This document shows, one piece after another, positions 57,944 to 64,000 of a stretch of 64,000 bases of DNA. The notes beneath the pieces were generated by a model. That model was not told where the DNA came from and searched no databases. It worked only from the letters and a program-made list of their open reading frames with translations. The translations under genes were made by a program, and so were the position numbers. Each line of letters starts with the position of its first letter. The stretch's first letter is position 1. The stretch lies in contig JAXMNU010000004.1 in assembly GCA_034670265.1 (NCBI GenBank), positions 186,001 through 250,000 on the forward strand, read 5' to 3'. The stretch is from Halomarinibacterium sp034670265. GTDB taxonomy: Bacteria; Bacteroidota; Bacteroidia; Flavobacteriales; Flavobacteriaceae.

Positions 57944-58735
57944 TTAAAGTTTAAGACGAAGGGGTATTTCGCAAACTGGAATAGGTTTCATCTTATGTTG
58001 GTTGGCTTTATTTAGCCGTGAGTATATTTTGAGTACTTCTTTTTTACGGCCACTAAAGTCTTCAGGAGATTTGTTTTCTTCTTGCATTTTCATAGCCCAT
58101 TCTAATTCATCATAACTAGCACCAATTTGGTCCTCATCGGTTCTGCTATCTCCAAAAAGTCCATCGGTAGGAGCCGCTTTCATGATAGAATCTGGGACTT
58201 CAACAAAACGTCCAATGTCGTACACTTCACTCTTAAGCAAATCTGCAATGGGGCTTAAATCTACGCCGCCATCGCCATATTTTGTATAAAAACCTACTCC
58301 AAAATCCTCCACCTTGTTTCCTGTTCCAGCAACTAAATAGCGATGTAAACCCGCAAAATAATACAACGTAGTCATTCGTAATCTAGCTCGAGTGTTTGCA
58401 AGACTTAAATCTAGAAAAGCATCTGCTTCGGTTTGGGGTACTTGTTTTTTAAATTCTTCAAAAACAGGAGTGAGATCCACTCGAACATCGGTAACATTGG
58501 CAAAACGACCTCTTAATTGAGAAATATGCTCTTGAGCGCGTGTAACTTGTGATGCTGCTTGATGAATGGGCATTTCTACACATAAAGTACGCAAACCTGT
58601 CATAGCGCAAAGGGTCGAGGTTACTGCAGAGTCTATGCCGCCGCTAACACCCACAACAAAACCATCCATTTTAGCATTTACAGCATAATCCTTTAACCAA
58701 TTTACAATATGATTTGTAACCTTTTCTGTGTTCAT
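57944..58735 (-). CDS. nadE: NH3-dependent NAD+ synthetase
   Basis: This 262-residue enzyme amidates nicotinic acid adenine dinucleotide with ammonia and ATP. The pyrophosphatase loop is GVSGGIDSAVTS (about 29-40), followed by RARLRMTTLYYFA, VAGTGNKVEDFGVGF and GDGGVDLSPIADL. There is no N-terminal glutaminase domain, so free ammonia is the nitrogen donor. Confidence 0.95.
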   Translation of the reverse strand: MNTEKVTNHIVNWLKDYAVNAKMDGFVVGVSGGIDSAVTSTLCAMTGLRTLCVEMPIHQAASQVTRAQEHISQLRGRFANVTDVRVDLTPVFEEFKKQVPQTEADAFLDLSLANTRARLRMTTLYYFAGLHRYLVAGTGNKVEDFGVGFYTKYGDGGVDLSPIADLLKSEVYDIGRFVEVPDSIMKAAPTDGLFGDSRTDEDQIGASYDELEWAMKMQEENKSPEDFSGRKKEVLKIYSRLNKANQHKMKPIPVCEIPLRLKL

Positions 58736-58821
58736 TTTAGGGTAATTTAAACAAGATTAATGATACCTTTGCGTCACAAAAATAGAGAAAACAAAATTTA
58801 AAAAAGGGAATACCGTTATTA

Positions 58822-59799
58822 ATGAAGAATTTAAATTTTATGAAATATCTGGTTTCAATATTTTTCTTGTTTCTGTTGCTTTTGGGATGTCAATCTAAGT
58901 CTAAAACAGAGGAGGAAATTAAAAAAATTCCAGTAGATCTTGAATTAGTGCGTTTTGACAAAGTTTTTGCTAATGCAAATCCTTCAGATTTAGAAACTCT
59001 TAAGCTTGAATATCCTTTATTCTTTCCAGAGCAATATCACGATAGTATTTGGGTGGAAAAAATGCAGGATACGCTTCAACAACAGTTAAATGATGAGGTG
59101 TTAAAGACATTTCCTTCCGAAGAAAATTTGGAAGATGATTTAACGGCTCTTTTTCAACATATTCAATACTATTTTCCAGATTTTTCGGTGCCAAAAGTGT
59201 ATACCACGACTTCGGATGTAGATTATAGAACCAAAGTTATCGCCAATGACCAATTTTTGGTTATCGAACTTGACACGTATTTAGGAGAAGATCACTTTTT
59301 TTATGAAGGAATTTCAAAATACATTTCCAAAACAATGAAGCCTTCACAGGTAATGCCAGATGTGGCATCAGCCTATGCTAAAAAATATATTTCGGTGCCC
59401 ACCCAACGGTCGTTTTTGGAGCAAATGATTTATTTCGGAAAAGAACTCTATTTAAAGGATTTGTGGCTTCCTAATACTCCCGATGCTGAAAAAATGGGAT
59501 ATACCGAAGAAGAAATGAATTGGGCGGTTGAAAATGAAGTTGAAGTATGGCGTTATTTTATAGAAAATGAGTTGTTATATAGTACAGATGTTAAATTGCT
59601 TCAACGCTTTATTACTCCCGCACCATTTTCGAAATTTAATCTGGAAATTGACAACGAATCTCCAGGAATGATAGCAAGATTTATAGGTTGGAAAATAGTG
59701 CAATCGTATATGGAAGAAAACACAGTTTCGGTAAATCAATTAATGAATAAACGTGCCGAAGATATTTTTAATGATTCAAAATACAAGCCAAAAAAATGA
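58822..59799 (+). CDS. gldB: Gliding motility lipoprotein GldB
   Basis: This 325-residue protein has a signal peptide with lipobox LLLLGC (Cys at about 23) and the body typical of GldB: LVRFDKVFA, a YPLFFPEQYHDSIW segment, YFPDF, ELDTYLGEDHFFY, YAKKYISVPTQRSFLEQMIYFG-type helices and SPGMIARFIGWKIV. GldB is an essential lipoprotein of flavobacterial gliding and type IX secretion. It overlaps gldC by four bases, the usual gldBC pair. Confidence 0.93.
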   Translation: MKNLNFMKYLVSIFFLFLLLLGCQSKSKTEEEIKKIPVDLELVRFDKVFANANPSDLETLKLEYPLFFPEQYHDSIWVEKMQDTLQQQLNDEVLKTFPSEENLEDDLTALFQHIQYYFPDFSVPKVYTTTSDVDYRTKVIANDQFLVIELDTYLGEDHFFYEGISKYISKTMKPSQVMPDVASAYAKKYISVPTQRSFLEQMIYFGKELYLKDLWLPNTPDAEKMGYTEEEMNWAVENEVEVWRYFIENELLYSTDVKLLQRFITPAPFSKFNLEIDNESPGMIARFIGWKIVQSYMEENTVSVNQLMNKRAEDIFNDSKYKPKK

Positions 59800-60131
59800 G
59801 TAAAATAACTTCAGAAATTAAACTAAAAGTAGGGATGGACGAAAACCGAATCCCAGAAAAACTGCACTGGACTGCACCGGATGGAGGCGTGGATAATATG
59901 GAAACAAAAGCGATGTTACTTTCGGTTTGGGATCATAAAAAGCAAGAAGCATTGCGCATTGATTTGTGGACCAAAGATATGCCCTTGGACGAAATGAAGG
60001 TGTTTTTTCATCAAACGCTAACCGCTATGGCAAATACCTTTAAACGAGCTACCAACGATGAAAAAATGAGTGCGACGATGCTCGACTTTTGTGATTACTT
60101 TGCTGAAAAACTTGAATTGAAGAAAAACTAA
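59796..60131 (+). CDS. gldC: Gliding motility protein GldC
   Basis: This 111-residue small soluble protein has the GldC body: EIKLKVGMDENRIPEKLHW, then VDNMETKAMLLSVWD, LRIDLWTKDMPLDEMKVFF and a C-terminal MLDFCDYFAEKL. It is coupled to gldB by a four-base overlap. GldC is needed for efficient gliding in flavobacteria; its mechanism is not known. Confidence 0.93.
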   Translation: MSKITSEIKLKVGMDENRIPEKLHWTAPDGGVDNMETKAMLLSVWDHKKQEALRIDLWTKDMPLDEMKVFFHQTLTAMANTFKRATNDEKMSATMLDFCDYFAEKLELKKN

Positions 60132-60132
60132 C

Positions 60133-60498
60133 TTGAAACTCCTTTTTGTTTACAATGCTAATTCTGGAAAGGTAAATGCAATCTGGGATACGGCGTATAA
60201 AATTTTAAGTCCAAAGAATTATTCTTGTAACCTTTGTGCGATTACTTTTGGTTCTTTTTCTGAAAAGAAAATTTGGAAAGAATTTCGAACGAATTTTAAA
60301 AATGAAATGGTTTTTCTGCACCGTGATGAGTTTCAGAAACAGTACAAATCTAAATGGTTGCCCAAGTTTCAGTTTCCAGTAATTTTAATAATAAAAGATG
60401 AAAATTTAGAGATTTTTATCTCTTCAGAAGAGTTAAATGAACTCTCAACTCCAGAGTCTTTAATCGCTCTAATTACCCAGCGATTAAATCGGTATTGA
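60133..60498 (+). CDS. Thioredoxin-fold-like small protein of unknown function
   Basis: This 121-residue protein with a TTG start (MKLLFVYNANSGKVNAIWD) has Cys in CNLCAITFG (a CxxC at about 34-37) and a late FPVILIIKDENLEIF strand, an order reminiscent of a thioredoxin fold. I know no function. It starts one base behind gldC and its 3' end overlaps the convergent engB gene by 26 bases. Confidence 0.7.
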   Translation: MKLLFVYNANSGKVNAIWDTAYKILSPKNYSCNLCAITFGSFSEKKIWKEFRTNFKNEMVFLHRDEFQKQYKSKWLPKFQFPVILIIKDENLEIFISSEELNELSTPESLIALITQRLNRY

Positions 60499-61078
60499 TT
60501 TGATTAATATAGGCTAATACTTCGTCACGCCCATCACCGTTACTTGAAGAAGTAACAAAATATTGAGGCATTTCTTCCCAAGTTTCCAGCAATTTTTGGG
60601 TGTAAATTTCCAGGTTTCTTGTAAGTGCGTTAGGTTTTAATTTATCCGCTTTTGTAAAGATAATACTAAACGGGATCTGACTTTCACCCATCCAATGCAT
60701 AAACTCCAAATCGATAGGTTGAGGCTCGTGTCTGCAATCTATTAAAACAAAGCCTAGCACAAGCTGTTGTCGTTTTTCAAAATAATCAGTAATAAATTTC
60801 TGAAAGGTTTTTTTACTGGATTTTGATACTCTCGCATATCCGTACCCTGGTAAATCGACCAAGTACCAATTTTTATTAATTAAAAAGTGATTTATTAACT
60901 GTGTTTTTCCTGGTCTCCCACTAGTTTTTGCAAGACTTTTACGCTGCATCAACATATTAATTAAGGAAGATTTACCCACATTAGATCGACCAATAAAAGC
61001 ATATTCTGGTAGTCTATCTTTTGGGCATTTTGCAACATCACTATTGCTCATGACAAATTCTGCCGAAGTAATTTTCAT
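60473..61078 (-). CDS. yihA: Ribosome biogenesis GTP-binding protein YihA/YsxC
   Basis: This 201-residue TRAFAC GTPase of the EngB type assists large-subunit assembly. Motifs: P-loop GRSNVGKSSLI (about 31-41), G2 in the GKTQLINHF segment, G3 DLPGYGYA, and G4 TKAD (FTKADKL). The start is fixed by the usual MKITSAEFVMSNSD. It is followed upstream by an alpha/beta hydrolase gene in the same direction, with a 10-base gap. Confidence 0.95.
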   Translation of the reverse strand: MKITSAEFVMSNSDVAKCPKDRLPEYAFIGRSNVGKSSLINMLMQRKSLAKTSGRPGKTQLINHFLINKNWYLVDLPGYGYARVSKSSKKTFQKFITDYFEKRQQLVLGFVLIDCRHEPQPIDLEFMHWMGESQIPFSIIFTKADKLKPNALTRNLEIYTQKLLETWEEMPQYFVTSSSNGDGRDEVLAYINQINTDLIAG

Positions 61079-61088
61079 GATAAGAATT

Positions 61089-61877
61089 TTAAAAGCCTCT
61101 TTCCTGTAACCAACTATAAAGCAAGTCGTTAAAAGTATCTGGGTGTTCCATCATAGCAGCGTGCCCACATTTATCTATCCAATAGAGGTTTGAATCGGGT
61201 AGTAATTCGTGAAATTCATCGGCTACTTCGGGAGGAGTTACATTGTCATTTTTCCCCCAAATAATACACGTAGGATTGTGCATATGAGGCAAGTCTTTTG
61301 CCATATTGTGGCGAATGGCACTTTTAGCTATTGAGAGGGTTCTAATAAGCTTGTTTCTATCGTTTACACTTGCATACACTTCGTCTACAATCTCTTTGGT
61401 GGCGATAGTTGGGTCATAAAATACATTCTGAGCTTTTTGCTGAATATAATCGTAATCACCTCTTTTAGGGTATGTTTCACCCATTGCACTTTCATATAAC
61501 CCCGAACTACCAGTAATTACTAGTGCTTTTACCTTTTCAGGATATAATTTGGTCACCATTAAACCAATATGACCTCCTAATGAATTTCCTAATAGAATTA
61601 CTTCTTTATATCCTTTAAAATCAATAAAACCCGAAACATATTTTGCTATGTTTTTTACATTGGTTTTAAGAATTGGCATAGAATATATAGGCAATTCTGG
61701 GATAACTACTTTGTACCCTTTCTTTGGAAAAAAATCAACTACCCCATCAAAATTACTTAATCCTCCCATAAGACCATGCATAATTACAATGGGTGTCCCT
61801 TCACCAATTTCTAAGTAGGAATATTTATCTTCTTTCTTAAGCGAACGAGTCATAAAGTGCTTTAAAACTTTAAACAA
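61089..61877 (-). CDS. Alpha/beta-fold hydrolase
   Basis: This 262-residue protein has an oxyanion-hole HGLMGGLSNFDG (about 34-45), nucleophile elbow LLGNSLGGHIG (Ser about 99), acid in IIWGKNDNVTPPE and catalytic His in DKCGHAAMMEHP (about 240). The triad is complete and no signal peptide is present. Substrate unknown. It precedes engB in the same direction and is divergent from the mraZ cluster. Confidence 0.88.
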   Translation of the reverse strand: MFKVLKHFMTRSLKKEDKYSYLEIGEGTPIVIMHGLMGGLSNFDGVVDFFPKKGYKVVIPELPIYSMPILKTNVKNIAKYVSGFIDFKGYKEVILLGNSLGGHIGLMVTKLYPEKVKALVITGSSGLYESAMGETYPKRGDYDYIQQKAQNVFYDPTIATKEIVDEVYASVNDRNKLIRTLSIAKSAIRHNMAKDLPHMHNPTCIIWGKNDNVTPPEVADEFHELLPDSNLYWIDKCGHAAMMEHPDTFNDLLYSWLQERGF

Positions 61878-62002
61878 AAGTAAACAAATTTTAACGAAAA
61901 GATGAGCTTCAACATATTGTTAAAAACTTAATAATATTTGATGGTTTAACCTATTCAAAATCAGTGCAATTAGCATGTTGTGTTTTAAAATATCTAAAGA
62001 GT

Positions 62003-62066
62003 GTGGTAAAACTTATCAACAAAGTGGTAAAATGTGGTAAAAAGTGGTAAAATTCAATTATATTTG
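62003..62066 (+). promoter_or_regulatory. MraZ boxes and promoter of the division cluster
   Basis: Four copies of GTGGTAAA start at 62003, 62024, 62034 and 62044; the last three are exactly 10 bases apart and the first is 21 bases upstream. A perfect -7 element TATATTTG follows at 62059-62066, so the boxes cover the -33 region. MraZ proteins of other bacteria bind short direct repeats with 10-bp spacing before their own gene, so autoregulation is likely. Confidence 0.8.
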
Positions 62067-62097
62067 GTTTTAATAAATCAAACTCAAGTTTAAACAC

Positions 62098-62571
62098 ATG
62101 CTCAATCTAATTGGGACATACCACTGCAAAGCCGACTCGAAAGGAAGGGTGATGGTGCCAGCCGATTTAAAAAAACAATTGGCTACTGTGGCGCCCTCGG
62201 GATTTGTAATTAAACGCGCCGTATTTCAGCCGTGTTTAGAGTTGTATCCTATGGAAGAATGGCAAAAATTGATGCAGAAAGTAAGTGGGTTAAATCGTTT
62301 CAATAGAAAAAACAACGATTTCATTCGCCGTTTTACTGCTGGGGTTAGAACTGTAGAAATGGATACTGCTGGCAGGCTTAACATTCCACGAGATTTAATG
62401 GATTTTGCCTGTATTGACAAGGAGATTGTAGTGTCTTCAGCCATAAGTATTGTGGAAATTTGGGATAAGAATAAATACGAAAAAGCTATAGATGACGCTG
62501 CCAGTGACTTTGCGGATTTAGCCGAAGAAGTCATGGGAGACGTCGACGACAATGTTAATGGAATATCATAA
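62098..62571 (+). CDS. mraZ: Transcriptional regulator MraZ
   Basis: This 157-residue protein has the two SpoVT/AbrB-like halves of MraZ. The first is GTYHCKADSKGRVMVPADLK and the second VEMDTAGRLNIPRDLMDFA, each with the DxxGR motif. Cell-wall cluster regulators of this type form ring-shaped oligomers that bind direct repeats. It is first in the mraZ-rsmH-ftsL-PBP run and overlaps rsmH by 20 bases. The C-terminus has an acidic extension (EEVMGDVDDN). Confidence 0.95.
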   Translation: MLNLIGTYHCKADSKGRVMVPADLKKQLATVAPSGFVIKRAVFQPCLELYPMEEWQKLMQKVSGLNRFNRKNNDFIRRFTAGVRTVEMDTAGRLNIPRDLMDFACIDKEIVVSSAISIVEIWDKNKYEKAIDDAASDFADLAEEVMGDVDDNVNGIS

Positions 62572-63457
62572 TCCGGTATTGCTAGTGGAGACAGTAAAGG
62601 GTCTCAACATCCAGCCTAATGGTGTATATGTGGATGTAACTTTTGGCGGCGGGGGACATTCTAAAGAGATATTGAAACAATTAGGAAAAAACGGAAAGCT
62701 ACTTGCTTTCGATCAAGATAAAGACGCTCTTAAAAATGCTATCGATGATCCACGCTTTACGCTCATCAATCAAAACTTTAGGTTCCTAAAGCGGTATTTA
62801 CGGTTTTATGGTCATCCAACAGTTGATGGAATATTGGGAGACTTTGGTGTTTCCTCACATCAGTTTGATGTTCCAGAGCGTGGATTTTCTACAAGATTCG
62901 AGGCTGATTTAGATATGCGAATGAATCAGGATAGTCTGCTTTCTGCGTATCAAGTAGTAAATGATTATGATGAAAAAATGCTTCGGAATGTTTTACGTGA
63001 GTACGGCGAATTAAAAACGGCTGCTGGAATGGCGCGATTAATTGTTGAAGGGAGAGCAAAAGAAGCTATAAAATCTAGCGAGCAGCTGAAAGTAGTTTTA
63101 GGAAGGTTTTTGCCCAAGCATAAAGAGAATAAAATTTTAGCACAAGTGTTTCAGGCTATTCGTATTGAAGTGAATCAAGAATTAGAAGTTTTAAAAGAAT
63201 TCCTATTGCAAACTTCTGAAGTGCTTAAACCAGGTGGAAGATTAAGCTTAATATCTTATCACTCTCTTGAAGACAGACTTGTAAAACGTTTTATGCGAAG
63301 CGGGCTTTTTGAAGGAGAGCCAGAAAAAGATGTTTTTGGAAGAGTGGATGTTCCCTTTAAGCCGGTTGGGAAATTCATCATTCCTTCAGAGGAAGAAATA
63401 AGTAAAAACAATAGAGCTCGAAGCGCCAAATTAAGAATTGCTGAAAAATTGAAATGA
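62552..63457 (+). CDS. rsmH: 16S rRNA (cytosine-1402-N4)-methyltransferase
   Basis: This 301-residue SAM-dependent methyltransferase has the start YHNPVLLVETVKGLN, SAM-binding VDVTFGGGGHSKEIL (about 28-42), the GILGDFGVSSHQFD motif, the ERGFSTRFEADLDMRMN segment and the C-terminal SYHSLEDRLVKRFM. It modifies C1402 in the ribosomal P site. It overlaps mraZ and the ftsL-like gene, so translation is coupled. Confidence 0.96.
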   Translation: MLMEYHNPVLLVETVKGLNIQPNGVYVDVTFGGGGHSKEILKQLGKNGKLLAFDQDKDALKNAIDDPRFTLINQNFRFLKRYLRFYGHPTVDGILGDFGVSSHQFDVPERGFSTRFEADLDMRMNQDSLLSAYQVVNDYDEKMLRNVLREYGELKTAAGMARLIVEGRAKEAIKSSEQLKVVLGRFLPKHKENKILAQVFQAIRIEVNQELEVLKEFLLQTSEVLKPGGRLSLISYHSLEDRLVKRFMRSGLFEGEPEKDVFGRVDVPFKPVGKFIIPSEEEISKNNRARSAKLRIAEKLK

Positions 63458-63771
63458 AAAAGAACTTTTACAATATCATAAAAGGAAAATTTTTGGTGAG
63501 CGACGATGCTTTCAAAAATTGGAGGTTCATCATTTTTCTTTCGGCATTGGCTTTAATGATGATTGCCAGTTCGCACCAAGCCGATAAAAAAGTGCACCAA
63601 ATTGCTCGATTAAGTAATCAAGTAAAAGAATTAAAAAGTGAGTATGTAGATGTTAGAATGCTATTAATGCAGGCTAAAATGGAAAGTAAAATTATAAAAG
63701 CGATGGAAGGCAGAGAACTTTTTCCTTCTGAAATCCCACCGCAAAAAATCATCATTAAAAAAAGTGAATAG
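63454..63771 (+). CDS. FtsL-like cell division protein
   Basis: This 105-residue bitopic protein has a cytoplasmic start, one membrane helix (about residues 24-41) and a periplasmic coiled coil (about 45-80, VHQIARLSNQVKELKSEYVDVR) as in FtsL. It overlaps rsmH by four bases and precedes the penicillin-binding protein, which is the canonical dcw order. Sequence identity within FtsL is always low, so position and architecture carry the call. Confidence 0.85.
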   Translation: MKKNFYNIIKGKFLVSDDAFKNWRFIIFLSALALMMIASSHQADKKVHQIARLSNQVKELKSEYVDVRMLLMQAKMESKIIKAMEGRELFPSEIPPQKIIIKKSE

Positions 63772-63774
63772 CAC

Positions 63775-64000
63775 GTGCCAGTAGAAGAAAAGAACATATT
63801 AAACCGATTCTACTTTGTCGCCGGAGGTATGTTTATCTTCGGGTTTCTCATCGTGTTTAAGTTGGTGAGTATTCAGTTTATAGAAGGGGATAAATATCGC
63901 GAGCTTGCAGAACACAATACTACTAAAAACTTCACCATTGAAGCCAATAGAGGAAATGTGTATGCCGATGATGGAAGTTTGTTAGCTACTTCAGTTCCAA
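63775..64000 (+). CDS. Class B penicillin-binding protein (FtsI-type), 3'-truncated by window edge
   Basis: The frame opens with GTG at 63775, three bases after the ftsL-like stop. The visible 75 residues hold a short cytoplasmic start (VEEKNILNRF), one membrane helix (about 13-33) and the beginning of the dimerisation domain (EGDKYRELAE, IEANRGNVYADDGSLLATSVP), which is the standard start of class B PBPs. The transpeptidase domain is beyond the window. From its place after ftsL it should be the septal enzyme FtsI. Confidence 0.88.
   Translation, partial: MPVEEKNILNRFYFVAGGMFIFGFLIVFKLVSIQFIEGDKYRELAEHNTTKNFTIEANRGNVYADDGSLLATSVP

Noticed and set aside
62003..62051. Short direct repeats at regular spacing, CRISPR-like at first sight
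   Set aside because: The units are only 8 bases with 2-base spacers and lie in the mraZ promoter; they fit MraZ boxes, not a CRISPR array.

Overview
This window reads as a chromosome segment of a marine-type Flavobacteriaceae (Bacteroidota). The support is: gliding-motility genes (gldA, gldB, gldC); proteins with C-terminal type IX secretion sorting domains; AT-rich DNA; Bacteroidota promoters (TTG about 20 bp before TAnnTTTG); lineage-specific families (DUF6090, DUF6428, GSCFA); and flavobacterial dispersed repeats (TGAGCYTGTCGAAGTG, TTCCCG..CGGGAA, CTCGAG..CTCGAG-like). I do not name a genus. No rRNA, tRNA, IS element, prophage or CRISPR array was found.

Layout. 1-2.9 kb is a tandem array of DUF6090 membrane proteins, each separated by the same repeat-rich leader; the last leader is spliced to an unrelated lipoprotein gene. 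3.0-6.0 kb is an arsenic resistance operon with two copies of a candidate ArsR operator. 6.0-11.3 kb is core (MerR regulator, M23 peptidase, alaS, GSCFA protein). 11.3-21.6 kb is the most unusual part: a lipoprotein, a secreted beta-propeller protein, two MORN-repeat proteins, two paralogous TPR sensor histidine kinases, a 77-aa membrane protein and a LuxR-type response regulator. Six transcription starts here carry the same 18-bp palindrome (ATACGRCAATTGYCGTAT type). Five of these have it at a nearly fixed distance from a Bacteroidota -7 element, including the promoter of the regulator itself. I infer a previously unnamed two-component regulon.

21.7-33.2 kb is a methionine/SAM block. metK on the minus strand lies behind a SAM-II type riboswitch. 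Two plus-strand operons lie behind SAM-I riboswitches: a transsulfuration enzyme, homoserine dehydrogenase, OsmC, an Rrf2 regulator and cysH; then a split metH with a dehydratase gene between its halves, and metF. 33.2-37 kb is a tandemly duplicated two-gene unit (PagL-like lipid A deacylase plus GIN-domain protein), followed by gldA in convergent orientation. 37.9-44.9 kb is aromatic amino acid synthesis (pheA and DAHP synthase/chorismate mutase behind a Phe/Tyr-rich leader peptide and attenuator; aroA) with rsgA, dtd, a MazG-like protein and queA.

45-64 kb holds a secreted trypsin-fold protease, rlmN, a three-domain phosphodiesterase-TPR-sulfotransferase protein with a small coupled gene, a polyprenyl synthase, a sigma/anti-sigma/outer-membrane set, a dnaG whose zinc ligands are all replaced, a response regulator with a Glu in place of the phospho-Asp, nadE, gldB-gldC and engB. 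It ends in the start of the division/cell-wall cluster (mraZ, rsmH, ftsL-like, penicillin-binding protein), led by four GTGGTAAA MraZ boxes.
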